Positions 1 to 9,001 of a stretch of DNA of 64,000 nucleotides are shown here, in pieces. The notes under the pieces were generated by a model that saw only the letters and a list, made by a program, of their open reading frames with translations, had not been told where the DNA came from and searched no databases. The position numbers and the translations under genes are program-made. Within the stretch, counting starts at the first letter, position 1. The number at the start of each line of letters is the position of its first letter. The DNA is from Stutzerimonas kirkiae (GTDB lineage Bacteria > Pseudomonadota > Gammaproteobacteria > Pseudomonadales > Pseudomonadaceae), in the NCBI RefSeq assembly GCF_004327335.1, contig NZ_QJUO01000018.1, forward strand, positions 1 to 64,000. Direction: 5' to 3'.

Positions 1-131
1 TTAGCGGGGCGGGCCGGGTTCGCGACAACATGGACAACAGGGCTCCGACAGCGGTGTACGATCAATTACAACTTGATTGCCAATCCGGTCGCAACGAGGC
101 AACGCACGATTACCCAGCTTTTTCAACCATG
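1..131 (-). repeat. Dispersed repeat A, copy 1 (cut by window edge)
   Basis: This stretch is an imperfect reverse-complement copy of sequence at 12301-12412 and 26024-26133, and of a more diverged copy at about 56123-56215. Shared words are ATTGCCAATCCGGTCGCAAC-like, a GGTGTACGATC-like block and GGGTTCGCGACA. No gene is seen before sbcB. The left end lies outside the window. Confidence 0.6.
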
Positions 132-233
132 GTCCGGGATTTCAGGCGATCGCCCTGACAAGCTCCGACCCGGTCGGCGGCGATGCGGTCGCTGGGGTAG
201 ACTTGTCGACCCTTCATGACAGGCGGACTTCCA

Positions 234-1700
234 GTGAGCGCGAGTATTTTCTGGCACGACTACGAAACCACGGGGGTGAACCCGCGCAATGACCGTCCGC
301 TGCAAGTGGCGGGTATCCGTACCAACGAGGCGCTGGAGGAAATCGGCGAACCGTTGAATCTCCATTGCCGCCTTTCGGACGATATCCTTCCCCACCCGAT
401 GGCCTGCCTGGTGACCGGTATCACGCCGAAGGTCCTGGAGGAAAAGGGCCTGTGCGAGGCCGAGTTCATGACTCGCCTGCATCGGCAACTGGCGCTCCCA
501 GGCACCTGTGGCGCCGGCTACAACAGCCTGCGTTTCGACGATGAGGTCACGCGCTATGGCCTGTATCGAAACTTCTTCGATCCCTATGCGCGGGAGTGGC
601 AGGGCGGCAACAGCCGCTGGGACCTGATCGATATGGTGCGTACGGCTTATGCGTTGCGCCCGGAAGGGTTCGAATGGCCGGAGGAAGATGGCCGGGTGAC
701 GCTACGCCTGGAGCGCCTCAGTGCCGCCAACGGGCTGGAGCATCTGCAGGCGCACGATGCCTTGTCCGATGTGCGTGCGACCATCGCCATGGCCCGGCTG
801 ATCCGCCAGCGCCAGCCACGCCTGTACGACTATCTCTACGGGCTGCGCCGCAAGCAGGCGGTGCTGGAGCGCATCGAGTTGCTCAAGCCGCTGGTACACG
901 TTTCCGGGCGCTTTTCCGCTGCGGGGCATTATCTGTCGGTGGTACTGCCGCTGGCCTGGCACCCCAGCAACCGCAATGCGCTGATCGTCTGCGACCTGCA
1001 GAAGGAGGCCGCGGCGCTCTGGAGCGAGGAGCCCGAAGCCCTGCGCCAGCGTCTTTATACCCGTCATGAAGACTTGCCCGAGGGCGTTTCAGCGGTTCCT
1101 CTGAAACTGGTGCATATCAATAAATGCCCGGTGCTGGCGCCAATGAATGTGTTGCGCCCCGAAGATATCTCGCGCCTTGGGCTGGATATACAGGTTTGCC
1201 GGGAGAGGGCGCAGGCACTGCGGAATAACCGTGATAAATGGCTGGATAATATCCAGAGGATTTATGCGGCTGGTAGCGAGGGTTTTATCGAGGTGGATGA
1301 CCCGGAACAGCAACTCTATGACGGTTTTCTCGGGGAGCGCGATAAACGCCTGAGTGAAGAGGTCAGGGCCTGTGCCGGCGATAGCCTGGGCAAACGCAAT
1401 TGGCCTTTCGATGATCCCAGGCTTGCGCCACTGTTATTCAGGTATCGCGCGCGCAACTTTGCCGACAGTCTTGACGAGAACGAAAGGCGGCAATGGTATT
1501 CCTTCTGTCAACAACGGTTGATTGCACCACAATGGGGCGCACCCAATACGCTGGCACAGTTCGAGACGGCTCTGGCCGAGTCGATGAAGGAAGCGACGCT
1601 TGAACAACAACGGATACTTCTTGCCTGGAAAGAACATGCGCGGGTACTTGGCGAGCGTTATGCCCTGGACCAGGCTGTTCCACTGCCCGTGCAAGGTTGA
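234..1700 (+). CDS. sbcB: Exodeoxyribonuclease I (SbcB)
   Basis: This is the 3'-5' single-strand DNA exonuclease that trims recombination and mismatch-repair intermediates. The N-terminal DEDDh exonuclease domain shows Asp9 and Glu11 (motif DYETTG), Asp102 in LRFDDE, and His174 and Asp179 in HDALSDV. The SH3-like and C-terminal exonuclease I regions follow, and about 488 residues is near the family norm. I chose GTG at 234 because AGGCGGA precedes it at good spacing and the product then begins a few residues before the catalytic DYET; ATG at 216 is possible but has no visible ribosome site. It is convergent with mvaT, as in P. aeruginosa. Recognition is secure; only the start is uncertain. 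Confidence 0.95.
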   Translation: MSASIFWHDYETTGVNPRNDRPLQVAGIRTNEALEEIGEPLNLHCRLSDDILPHPMACLVTGITPKVLEEKGLCEAEFMTRLHRQLALPGTCGAGYNSLRFDDEVTRYGLYRNFFDPYAREWQGGNSRWDLIDMVRTAYALRPEGFEWPEEDGRVTLRLERLSAANGLEHLQAHDALSDVRATIAMARLIRQRQPRLYDYLYGLRRKQAVLERIELLKPLVHVSGRFSAAGHYLSVVLPLAWHPSNRNALIVCDLQKEAAALWSEEPEALRQRLYTRHEDLPEGVSAVPLKLVHINKCPVLAPMNVLRPEDISRLGLDIQVCRERAQALRNNRDKWLDNIQRIYAAGSEGFIEVDDPEQQLYDGFLGERDKRLSEEVRACAGDSLGKRNWPFDDPRLAPLLFRYRARNFADSLDENERRQWYSFCQQRLIAPQWGAPNTLAQFETALAESMKEATLEQQRILLAWKEHARVLGERYALDQAVPLPVQG

Positions 1701-1711
1701 AGTGGAAATGA

Positions 1712-1736
1712 AAACGCCGCCATGAAGGCGGCGTTT
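1712..1736. terminator. Bidirectional terminator between sbcB and mvaT
   Basis: A perfect 10-bp stem (AAACGCCGCC, loop ATGAA, GGCGGCGTTT) lies between two convergent stop codons and carries A and T runs on its flanks, so it can serve both genes. Confidence 0.85.
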
Positions 1737-1752
1737 CGAGGGATGTCGCTTA

Positions 1753-2130
1753 TCAGCCGAGCAGGGTCGCCCAGCCTTCGACCACTTCGGCGCCCCATTG
1801 GGCTTTCCACTCTTTCAACGTCTTGTGGTTGCCGCCTTTGGTTTCGATGACTTCGCCAGTGTGCGGGTTCTTGTATTGCTTGACGCGGCGGGCGCGTTTG
1901 CCGGCAGCGGGAGCCTTGGCGGCACGTGCGCCCTTGCTGGTACGGGCTTCCGGGTCGAGCAGGGCGATGATATCGCGCAGGGACTTCTGGTATTCGCCCA
2001 TCAGACCGCGCAGCTTGCCTTCGAACTCCAGTTCTTTCTGCAGCTTGTCATCGGCCGACAGGGATTTCAGGCGTTCTTGAAGTTCCTTGATGGCTTCTTC
2101 GGTAGCACGGTATTCGTTGATCAGAGACAT
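1753..2130 (-). CDS. mvaT: H-NS family nucleoid silencer MvaT
   Basis: MvaT is the Pseudomonas H-NS functional analogue: it binds AT-rich DNA, oligomerises and silences foreign genes. The 125-residue product starts with the typical MSLINEYRATEEAIKEL coiled coil (about residues 1-60) used for oligomerisation. A basic linker rich in Ala and Lys follows, then the C-terminal DNA-binding domain with YKNPHTGE and a KGGNHKTLKEWK segment. AAGGAAAT precedes the ATG. Its neighbours sbcB and purU match the P. aeruginosa mvaT locus, which favours MvaT over the paralogue MvaU. The upstream 250 bp is clearly more AT-rich than the rest of the window, which fits an autoregulated promoter. Confidence 0.95.
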   Translation of the reverse strand: MSLINEYRATEEAIKELQERLKSLSADDKLQKELEFEGKLRGLMGEYQKSLRDIIALLDPEARTSKGARAAKAPAAGKRARRVKQYKNPHTGEVIETKGGNHKTLKEWKAQWGAEVVEGWATLLG

Positions 2131-2545
2131 GGTATTTCCTTGGTATTAGGGTTTAAGGCTGCAAGTGTGCGTAATCATAAACATGCGCAAGGTACAAGTA
2201 AATATATCAAGGCTGCTAAGTGCGATATTTGTTCTCCTTGAAATATTACTTGCCGTCGCATTGCCAGTCGGACTCCGGCAACGAAAATGAGGAAAAGTTT
2301 TCCGGGGAGGCGCCCTGATGTTCTTTTGTTTCGCATGACTAACCACTATGCCGCTGGCGATATGGCCGCGATTTAATCTTCATTGATGCGGATTCTATTC
2401 AGTGAACGATTCGCCGATGGGCATGGAGTGCCGTACCCCGTATGGGGCGTCGCGCGGATCGCTCGCCGTCATGGCAATGCGGTTTGCGGCAATGCTTGCG
2501 CGCCCCTAGAATGCACCGTCTTTTCGTAAGCTGGAGTTCCCCAGG
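2131..2545. promoter_or_regulatory. AT-rich divergent intergenic region mvaT/purU
   Basis: About 400 bp without a gene separates the divergent mvaT and purU genes. The mvaT side (2131-2260) is AT-rich, with runs such as GTAAATATATCAAGG and GAAATATTACTTG, the type of DNA MvaT itself binds. I see no convincing -35/-10 pair and no small reading frame. Confidence 0.4.
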
Positions 2546-3397
2546 ATGCGCACTTTCAGGCTGGTCATTGCCTGTCCCGATGGCGTTGGCATTGTCGCCA
2601 AGGTCAGTAACTTCCTCGCCACCTACAATGGCTGGATCACCGAAGCGAGTCACCATTCGGACCATCAGAGTGGCTGGTTCTTCATGCGCCATGAAATCAG
2701 TGCGGATTCCCTGCCGTTCGATCTGGAAGGTTTCCGCCAGGCCTTCACGCCGATTGCCCGTGAGTTTTCCATGGAGTGGCGGATCACCGACTCGGCACAG
2801 CGCAAGCGTGTGGTACTGATGGCCAGCCGGGAGTCCCATTGCCTGGTCGACCTGCTGCACCGCTGGCACAGCGGCGAGCTCGATTGCGATATCCCCTGCG
2901 TCATCTCCAACCACGATGACCTGCGCAGCCTGGTCGAGTGGCATGGCATTGCCTACTTCCATGTGCCGGTCCAGGCGGATCGCAAGCAGGAAGCCTTTGC
3001 CGAAGTGACGCGGCTGGTACGGGAGCACCAGGCCGACGTGATCGTGCTGGCGCGTTACATGCAGATACTGCCGGCCGAACTGTGCAGCGAGTTCGCCCAG
3101 CGAGCGATCAATATCCACCATAGCTTCCTGCCTTCCTTTGCCGGGGCCAAGCCCTACCACCAGGCATCCATGCGTGGCGTCAAGCTGATCGGCGCGACCT
3201 GCCACTATGTGACCGAGGAGCTGGACGCCGGCCCGATCATCGAGCAGGACGTAGTGCGCGTCAGCCACCGCGACAGCATCGAGGACATGGTCCGCCTCGG
3301 CAAGGATGTCGAGAAAATGGTGCTGTCACGTGGGCTGCGTTATCACTTGCAGGATCGTGTACTGGTCCACAGCAACAAGACGATGGTCTTCAACTGA
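2546..3397 (+). CDS. purU: Formyltetrahydrofolate deformylase
   Basis: PurU hydrolyses 10-formyl-THF to formate and THF, balancing one-carbon units for purine and methionine synthesis. An N-terminal ACT regulatory domain (about residues 1-80, starting RTFRLVIACPDGVGIVAKV) is followed by a formyltransferase-fold domain (about 87-275). The catalytic triad is visible as Asn189 and His191 in INIHHSFLP and Asp227 in EELDAGP. The length of 283 residues is normal. It lies divergent from mvaT, and a strong terminator follows. Pseudomonads often have more than one purU; this position corresponds to purU1 of P. aeruginosa. Confidence 0.95.
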   Translation: MRTFRLVIACPDGVGIVAKVSNFLATYNGWITEASHHSDHQSGWFFMRHEISADSLPFDLEGFRQAFTPIAREFSMEWRITDSAQRKRVVLMASRESHCLVDLLHRWHSGELDCDIPCVISNHDDLRSLVEWHGIAYFHVPVQADRKQEAFAEVTRLVREHQADVIVLARYMQILPAELCSEFAQRAINIHHSFLPSFAGAKPYHQASMRGVKLIGATCHYVTEELDAGPIIEQDVVRVSHRDSIEDMVRLGKDVEKMVLSRGLRYHLQDRVLVHSNKTMVFN

Positions 3398-3425
3398 GCG
3401 TCAGGCGGCATCGCATTGAAATGAA

Positions 3426-3451
3426 ACAGGGCGCCGAGGCGCCCTGTTTTT
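3426..3451 (+). terminator. Rho-independent terminator after purU
   Basis: A 10-bp perfect stem (ACAGGGCGCC, loop GA, GGCGCCCTGT) is followed by a run of T. It ends purU and can also act on the convergent chemoreceptor gene. Confidence 0.9.
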
Positions 3452-3468
3452 CATGCGAGTGTGGTCGT

Positions 3469-5355
3469 TCAGATGCGGAAGCTGTCGACCAGGTGCTTGA
3501 GACGTTCGGCGGCCTGCTCCAGGTCCGTGCACGCCCGTAGCGTGGCCTGCAGGTTTTCGATGCCTTCCTGGTTGAGGGTATTGATTTCGGTGATGTCCAT
3601 GTTCAGCGCTTCTATCACCGAGGTCTGCTCCTCGGTGGCGGTGGCGACCGACTGGTTCATGCCGTCGATTTCGCCGATACGATGAGTGACGACGCCCAGG
3701 CTTTCCCCCGCCTGGTTGGCCACCTGCACGCTGTTCTCGCTATAGGCCTGGCTTTCGACCATGGTTTGTACCGATTGCCGCGAACCGACCTGCAACTCCT
3801 CGATCATCGTCTGAATTTCCTGGGCCGAGCTCTGGGTACGGTGTGCCAGGTTGCGCACTTCATCGGCCACCACCGCGAAACCGCGGCCCGCTTCGCCGGC
3901 ACGAGCGGCCTCGATGGCGGCGTTGAGCGCCAGCAGGTTGGTCTGTTCGGAAATGCCCTGTATCACCTCCAGGATCTGGCCGATATTGACGGTCTTGCTG
4001 TTGAGCGCCTCGATGTTGCTGCAGGACTCGCTGATGCGCGCAGACAGTTCATTCATGGCCTGGATGGTGGTATCGAGCACCTGCTGGCCACTTTCCGCCT
4101 GGGTGCGGGCCGCACTGGCCTGGTGCGAGGCATCGGCGGCATTACGGGCGATTTCCTGGGCGGCCGCGCCCAGCTCATTGATGGCGGCGGCGACGCTGTT
4201 GGTGCGGCTGGATTGTTCGTCCGAGTTGCTCATCGACGAGTTGGAGGCATTGATCACCAGGGTGGCGACTTCGTGCAACTGGCGTGTCGCCGAGGAGACC
4301 TCGCGTATGGAGCCGTGGATGCGCTCGACGAACTGGTTGAAGGAAAGCGCCATTTCGCCGAACTCATCCCGTGAATGCACACTCAGGCGGCGGGTCAGGT
4401 CGCCTTCGCCCTGGGCTATATCGCGCATGGCTCGCCCCATGGTATGCAGAGGCCGCATCAGGCCGCGCATCAACAGGCCCAGCAGGCCGATGATCAAGAC
4501 GACACTGATGAACGTGGCGACGATGGCGCTGGTACGAAAGTTCTTCAACTGGGCGTAGGCCAGGTTCCTGTCGATTGACAGCCCCACATACCACTCGACG
4601 CTGGGCAGGTCGTTCACCGGGGTGAACGTCAGCAGCCGCGGGGTGCCCTGCAACTCGACTTCGCTGAACGAGCCATCCATGCGCAGGGTCATGCCCGGGT
4701 AGATATCCTTCAGGTTCTTCAGCAGGAGATTGCTGTCCGGATGGACCAGGATGGTACCGTCCTGGCTGGCGAGGAAGGCATAGCCGATGCCGCCGAAGTC
4801 CTGGGTATTGATGATGTTGTCGAGGGCCTTCAGGCTCAGGTCGCCACCAGCGACGCCGATCAGGCTACCGTTGTGGCGTACCGGGGAGAGCACGGAAACC
4901 ACCAGGGTCTTGGTGATCTGGTCGATGTAGGGATCGGTCAGCGTAGTGCTGCCCGCACTGACCGTGTCCTTGTACCAGGGGCGCTGGCGAGGGTCGTAGT
5001 CGGCAGCCATCTGGGCCGGCGGGTGGGGCGTGAAGGCGCCATCCGCCGCAGCACCGAAATAGGCCGACAACATGGAGCGTTCGAGGGTCGGGCGGGATAC
5101 GAACTGACGCACATTGTTCGGTTCCAGCTCTATGTTCTGGGCAAGATTCTCCAGCAGCAGTATCCGGCCTTGCAGCCAGTTCTGGATATTGTTGGCGGTG
5201 GCCGCTCCGGCGTCATGCAGTCGGCTTTCCAGCTCGTCCTGAATGTTGCGGCGTTCCCGATAGTCGTTGTAGACACTGAAGAGAGCGAAGGCCGTAATGA
5301 CTACGAGGGAGGCTGCTATAAGTATTTTCTGACTGAATTTCAATGAGTTGGCCAT
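3469..5355 (-). CDS. Methyl-accepting chemoreceptor, PctA/PctB/PctC type (dCache amino-acid sensor)
   Basis: The product is an inner-membrane chemotaxis receptor of 628 residues. A transmembrane helix (about 11-29) precedes a periplasmic dCache domain, a second membrane helix (about 280-302), a HAMP domain and a cytoplasmic signalling hairpin with [19 protein letters not shown]. The six residues of the known dCache amino-acid motif are all present: Tyr120, Arg125, Trp127 and Tyr128 (YDPRQRPWY), Tyr143 and Asp172. A ligand amino acid or GABA-like compound is therefore expected, but which one cannot be read. The start at [10 protein letters not shown] is chosen by likeness to PctA; an upstream frame extension to 5436 exists but lacks a ribosome site. 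Confidence 0.9.
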   Translation of the reverse strand: MANSLKFSQKILIAASLVVITAFALFSVYNDYRERRNIQDELESRLHDAGAATANNIQNWLQGRILLLENLAQNIELEPNNVRQFVSRPTLERSMLSAYFGAAADGAFTPHPPAQMAADYDPRQRPWYKDTVSAGSTTLTDPYIDQITKTLVVSVLSPVRHNGSLIGVAGGDLSLKALDNIINTQDFGGIGYAFLASQDGTILVHPDSNLLLKNLKDIYPGMTLRMDGSFSEVELQGTPRLLTFTPVNDLPSVEWYVGLSIDRNLAYAQLKNFRTSAIVATFISVVLIIGLLGLLMRGLMRPLHTMGRAMRDIAQGEGDLTRRLSVHSRDEFGEMALSFNQFVERIHGSIREVSSATRQLHEVATLVINASNSSMSNSDEQSSRTNSVAAAINELGAAAQEIARNAADASHQASAARTQAESGQQVLDTTIQAMNELSARISESCSNIEALNSKTVNIGQILEVIQGISEQTNLLALNAAIEAARAGEAGRGFAVVADEVRNLAHRTQSSAQEIQTMIEELQVGSRQSVQTMVESQAYSENSVQVANQAGESLGVVTHRIGEIDGMNQSVATATEEQTSVIEALNMDITEINTLNQEGIENLQATLRACTDLEQAAERLKHLVDSFRI

Positions 5356-5496
5356 GTTTTCTATATCCATTCGAGGACGATTGATCGTGCGCTGTATGGA
5401 GTGATCCATTTTCGTTATCCATGGATAACGCTGCACGGGCTACGCAGGCGGTTCGTCCACTCTTTTTATCGCTGAGCCGGATGTATGTCGGCGGCT

Positions 5497-5555
5497 AGGG
5501 TCTGTTGACGTTTCGGCGCAAGCCGCGTTGTCGCGACGAAGCGTCAGCAGGCCCT
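5497..5555. repeat. Isolated 19-bp-arm hairpin
   Basis: Left arm 5497-5515 (AGGGTCTGTTGACGTTTCG) pairs with 5537-5555 around a 21-base loop; the three departures are all G:T pairs, so the RNA would still fold. It sits in the 330-bp gap upstream of the HerA-like gene, where I see nothing else. Confidence 0.65.
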
Positions 5556-5685
5556 CATGGGGGCTTTGGCGACTTTCGAATTGTCGTCGTGATCACCGAC
5601 ACGACGAGTGGCAGTGTATTCTCTGCCGTCTATCGAAACAGTGAAAGTCGCCGAGCGCACTTTCATAACGCTCAGGAGTGGCATT

Positions 5686-7152
5686 ATGCCTTTGTCGGAT
5701 TCTTTTGTACTGGGGGCCGATAGCCATGGCCGGCCGATTACTCATGCATTGCGCATGGCCAATCGCCATGGATTGATCGCAGGAGCAACGGGCACCGGCA
5801 AGACGGTTACCTTGCAGCGTATGGCCGAGCAGTTCAGCGCCGCGGGCGTGGCGGTGTTCGCCGCGGACATAAAAGGCGATCTGTGTGGCCTGGGTGCGGC
5901 GGGTTCGCCGCAGGGCAAGATCGCAGAGCGTATCGCCAGCATGCCCTGGCTGGATCACAAGCCCCAGGCCTATCCAGTCGTGCTCTGGGATATCGAAGGC
6001 CGCAGCGGGCATCCGCTGCGGACCACTCTGAGTGAAATGGGGCCGTTGCTGCTGGGCAATCTCCTGGCGTTGACCGATAGCCAGCAGGCCGCACTGTATG
6101 CAGCGTTCAAGGTCGCGGACCGGGAAGGGCTGCTGTTGCTCGACCTGAAGGACCTGAAAGCGCTGTTGCTGCACCTGCGGGAAAAGCCCGAGTTGCTGGG
6201 AGAGGACAGTGCGCTGTTCACCAGTGCCTCGTCACAGGCATTGCAGCGCCGCCTGGCCACGCTGGAGCAGCAGGGCGCCGAGGCGCTGTTCGGCGAGCCG
6301 GCGCTGCAGCTCGAAGATATCCTCAGGCCCGATCGCGATGGCCGTGGGCGTATCCATCTGCTCGATGCCAGCCGCCTGGTGCATGAGGCTCCCAAGGTCT
6401 ATGCGACGTTCCTGCTCTGGCTGCTGGCCGAGTTGTTCGAGCAACTGCCAGAACGCGGGGATGCCGACAGGCCCTTGCTGGCACTGTTCTTCGACGAGGC
6501 GCACCTGCTGTTCGGCGATACGCCGAAGGTGCTTCAGGAGCGCCTGGTGCAGGTCGTGCGGCTGATTCGTTCCAAGGGCGTCGGTGTCTACTTCGTGACC
6601 CAGTCGCCCGCGGACCTGCCGAACGATGTGCTGGCCCAGCTCGGCTTGCGCATTCAGCATGGCTTGCGCGCCTATACCGTCAAGGAACAGAAATCCCTGC
6701 GGGCGGTGGCCGATGGTTTCCGCGCGAACCCGGAGTTTTCTTCCTTGCAGGTGCTGACCGAACTGGGAATCGGCGAAGCGCTGGTCGGCGGGCTGGAAGA
6801 GAAGGGAACGCCGGCGATGGTACTGCGGGGTGCCATCGCCCCGCCCGAGTCCCGGGTCGGTCCGTTGAGCGAGCAGGAGCGTGCGGCGCTGATTGCCCAG
6901 TCCGCATTGCGCGGGCTCTACGACAAGCCGATCGATCGCGAGTCCGCCTATGAGGTACTGACTGCCCGAGCCCGCCAGGCCGTGCAGGAAACGCCTGCCG
7001 AACCCGCCAAGAGCAAGGCGGGCAAGAATGACATGGGGCTGGGCGATCTGGCCGAGCGCGCGGTGAAAAGCGCCTTGCGCCAAGCGGCCAGCCAGTTGGG
7101 GCGGCAACTGGTCCGGGGGATCATGGGTTCCTTGATGGGCGGCAAGCGCTGA
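5686..7152 (+). CDS. HerA-like ATPase, DUF853/YjgR family
   Basis: This is a 488-residue P-loop ATPase of the HerA/FtsK superclass. Walker A is GATGTGKT at residues 33-40 and Walker B ends in Asp270-Glu271 (LLALFFDEAHLLF). A VYFVTQSPADLP segment is typical of the family. The middle section carries the DUF853 signature of bacterial YjgR proteins, whose physiological role is not settled; DNA translocation is inferred from the fold. The C-terminal tail is rich in Ala and Lys and ends in a helical RGIMGSLMGGKR. I chose ATG 5686 because CAGGAGTGG precedes it at good spacing; an upstream in-frame start at 5608 lacks one. It stands alone, followed by a palindromic element. Confidence 0.85.
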   Translation: MPLSDSFVLGADSHGRPITHALRMANRHGLIAGATGTGKTVTLQRMAEQFSAAGVAVFAADIKGDLCGLGAAGSPQGKIAERIASMPWLDHKPQAYPVVLWDIEGRSGHPLRTTLSEMGPLLLGNLLALTDSQQAALYAAFKVADREGLLLLDLKDLKALLLHLREKPELLGEDSALFTSASSQALQRRLATLEQQGAEALFGEPALQLEDILRPDRDGRGRIHLLDASRLVHEAPKVYATFLLWLLAELFEQLPERGDADRPLLALFFDEAHLLFGDTPKVLQERLVQVVRLIRSKGVGVYFVTQSPADLPNDVLAQLGLRIQHGLRAYTVKEQKSLRAVADGFRANPEFSSLQVLTELGIGEALVGGLEEKGTPAMVLRGAIAPPESRVGPLSEQERAALIAQSALRGLYDKPIDRESAYEVLTARARQAVQETPAEPAKSKAGKNDMGLGDLAERAVKSALRQAASQLGRQLVRGIMGSLMGGKR

Positions 7153-7194
7153 ACGGTCCCCGGGCTTGGGCTGTCGTGGCAGGTTCTCGAAAGA

Positions 7195-7270
7195 CGATAA
7201 AGAGCGCTGGAGCGCTGAACGAACAGCGGATAGCCCGCACTTTTCGCCCAGCTTTCCAGCGCTTTTATCG
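7195..7270. repeat. Palindromic intergenic element C, copy 1
   Basis: The element opens with CGATAAAGAGCGCTGGA and closes with CCAGCGCTTTTATCG, so the ends pair over about 16 bases. Related elements lie at 14539-14628, 22720-22803 and, diverged, 16242-16320. Its place just after a stop codon suggests use as a terminator or mRNA 3'-end stabiliser. Confidence 0.7.
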
Positions 7271-7329
7271 AGGGGCCTGGTCGCGGAACAACGTCATGGC
7301 GCGAGTGCCCTGTCGCAGGCCGTACCGGC

Positions 7330-7539
7330 TCAGGCCTCTTCCTGTTGTTGTTTGCTTTTTTCCTTTTCCATCTTCTGCAACTCTTCCTGGAACACCTGAT
7401 CCAGCAGGCTGGGCCTCTTGCGCCAGGGCTTGCGTTCCGGGTCGGGCTGGGCGGCATAGTTGGTCACTTCGCCACCGTAAACGTCCTTGAATCGATTGGC
7501 TTGTCGTTCAAGCTCCATACGCAGTTCTTCTTTCGTCAT
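7330..7539 (-). CDS. Small conserved hypothetical protein (69 aa)
   Basis: The 69-residue product is hydrophilic, with no membrane segment. It begins MTKEELRMELERQANRFKD, contains a Tyr-Gly-Gly turn and a PWRKRPS basic patch, and ends in a charged helix with QKMEKEKSKQQQEEA. I chose the inner ATG at 7539 because AAAGGTTGAG lies before it and the 32 residues of a longer reading look non-coding. I recall similar short proteins in other pseudomonads but cannot name a function. The gene stands between the HerA-like gene and yaaA, on the yaaA strand but 276 bp downstream of it, so co-transcription is uncertain. Confidence 0.7.
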   Translation of the reverse strand: MTKEELRMELERQANRFKDVYGGEVTNYAAQPDPERKPWRKRPSLLDQVFQEELQKMEKEKSKQQQEEA

Positions 7540-7777
7540 TAACTCAACCTTTGTAGCGGCAATATTGCCAAAGCGCAGTTTCCCGGATTTCCATGGAATT
7601 GGATGTGACGCAGTCGCGAATATTGGGAGTGCCATCCAGGCATATATGCGCGAGTCACCATGAGCGAGCTGTCAGGCCCGGCCTTGCGTCAGTGACCTCA
7701 TTGGCAGGCTTGTAACTCTACTACTTAATTATGGCGAGGTGGAGAAGGAAACTGTAAGTTCCGCTTGTGTTTACGGA

Positions 7778-7801
7778 CCATACCCCTGCCGCGGGGTATG
7801 G
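7778..7801. terminator. Hairpin downstream of yaaA
   Basis: A perfect 9-bp stem (CCATACCCC, loop TGCCGC, GGGGTATGG) starts 15 bp beyond the yaaA stop codon on the minus strand. The T tract is poor, so it is only a likely terminator. Confidence 0.55.
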
Positions 7802-7815
7802 CCGTCATAGTCGTG

Positions 7816-8589
7816 TCAGGCGTGCTCGCGCAGAAATACCAGATGGTTGGGCGAGGATTGCTGCGCACTGTAGCGATACCCTTCGAGGTCGAAAGACTGG
7901 AGTTGCTCCGGCGTCGTCAGTCGCTGACTGATGACATGGCGGGCCATCATGCCGCGTGCCTTCTTGGCATGGAAGCTGATTATCTTGTACTGGCCGTTCT
8001 TCAGGTCCTTGAAGTCGACATCAATCACGCGGGCATCGAGCGCCTTGAGCTTTACCGCGCTGAAATACTCTTTCGAGGCCAGGTTCAGCAGCAGGTCGTC
8101 ACCTTGCTCGGCAAGCGCCTGGTTCAACCAGCCACTGATGCGATCGCCCCAGAATGCATAGAGATCCTTGCCGCGCTCGTTGTTCAGGCGTGTACCCATT
8201 TCCAGGCGATAAGGCTGCATCAGGTCAAGGGGCCGCAGCACGCCATACAGCCCTGAAAGCATGCGCAAATGGCGCTGTGCGAAGTCGAAGTCTTCCTCGC
8301 TGAAGGTTTCGGCCTGCATGCCCGTATAGACATCCCCCTTGAAAGCCAGCAGGGCCTGCTTGGCATTGTCGGGGGTGAATGGTACGGACCAACTGCCGTA
8401 GCGTGCGACATTGAGGGCGGCGAGTTTGTCGGAGAGGTGCATCAGTTCGCTGATTTCCTGGGGCGACAGTTCTCGCAGACGCTCGATCAGTTCTGCGGAA
8501 TGCTCCAGGTGTTCAGGCAGGGTGTAGCGCGGAGTGGCGGGAGGGGTGTCGTAATCGAGGGTCTTGGCGGGTGAAATCACCATCAACAT
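7816..8589 (-). CDS. yaaA: Peroxide stress protein YaaA (UPF0246)
   Basis: YaaA lowers intracellular free iron and limits Fenton damage during hydrogen-peroxide stress in E. coli; it is a cytoplasmic DNA-binding-fold protein. The 257-residue product begins [13 protein letters not shown], the hallmark of the family, and contains [21 protein letters not shown] in pieces together with LASKEYF and a late FHAKKARG segment. The length matches the family. ACAGGAGACAG precedes the start. It is a single-gene unit by position. Confidence 0.93.
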   Translation of the reverse strand: MLMVISPAKTLDYDTPPATPRYTLPEHLEHSAELIERLRELSPQEISELMHLSDKLAALNVARYGSWSVPFTPDNAKQALLAFKGDVYTGMQAETFSEEDFDFAQRHLRMLSGLYGVLRPLDLMQPYRLEMGTRLNNERGKDLYAFWGDRISGWLNQALAEQGDDLLLNLASKEYFSAVKLKALDARVIDVDFKDLKNGQYKIISFHAKKARGMMARHVISQRLTTPEQLQSFDLEGYRYSAQQSSPNHLVFLREHA

Positions 8590-9001
8590 GGGCTGTCTCC
8601 TGTGGCTTGGAGAGATTCTAACAGCCAGTCGTCGAAGGGTGTTCCAGGCGCGGTCACATCGACGAATCTAACGCTTGTACGGCAAGCCGCCAAGGTCATT
8701 CGTCGCACTGGTAAAAAAAACGCGCCAGCTTGAGAAAAGACTTTTTCTTGTCATGTTTTTTACGGTATTACGGCAAACAGGAGTCATCGGAGTCGGGCCT
8801 TGCAGGTTTCGCTTCCGATCATTCCGGACCGCCGAACCCGAGGACGTATGGGGCGGCTACCGCCCGCTTTGCATGTCGTCGGCGCATATCGTTGGCGTAT
8901 GTCATTGGTATGGTTGCCCTGGTTCGTTCTCTGGTACGGCGGTTCCGCTGGCGGAGCGTGACGGACGCTCCGTCCCCGATCTTCGAATAAGGTGATCGCG
9001 T
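8590..9001. other. Gene-free 412-bp intergenic region
   Basis: The left half holds an AT-rich patch around 8708-8765 with A and T runs, a plausible promoter area for phoH, though no clean -35/-10 pair is seen. A short GGGCGGCTACCGCCC hairpin occurs near 8849. Frames open here look non-coding. Confidence 0.4.

Noticed and set aside
8675-8995. Frame of about 100 codons upstream of phoH as a small antitoxin gene
   Set aside because: Residue composition is non-coding in character and no ribosome site precedes it.
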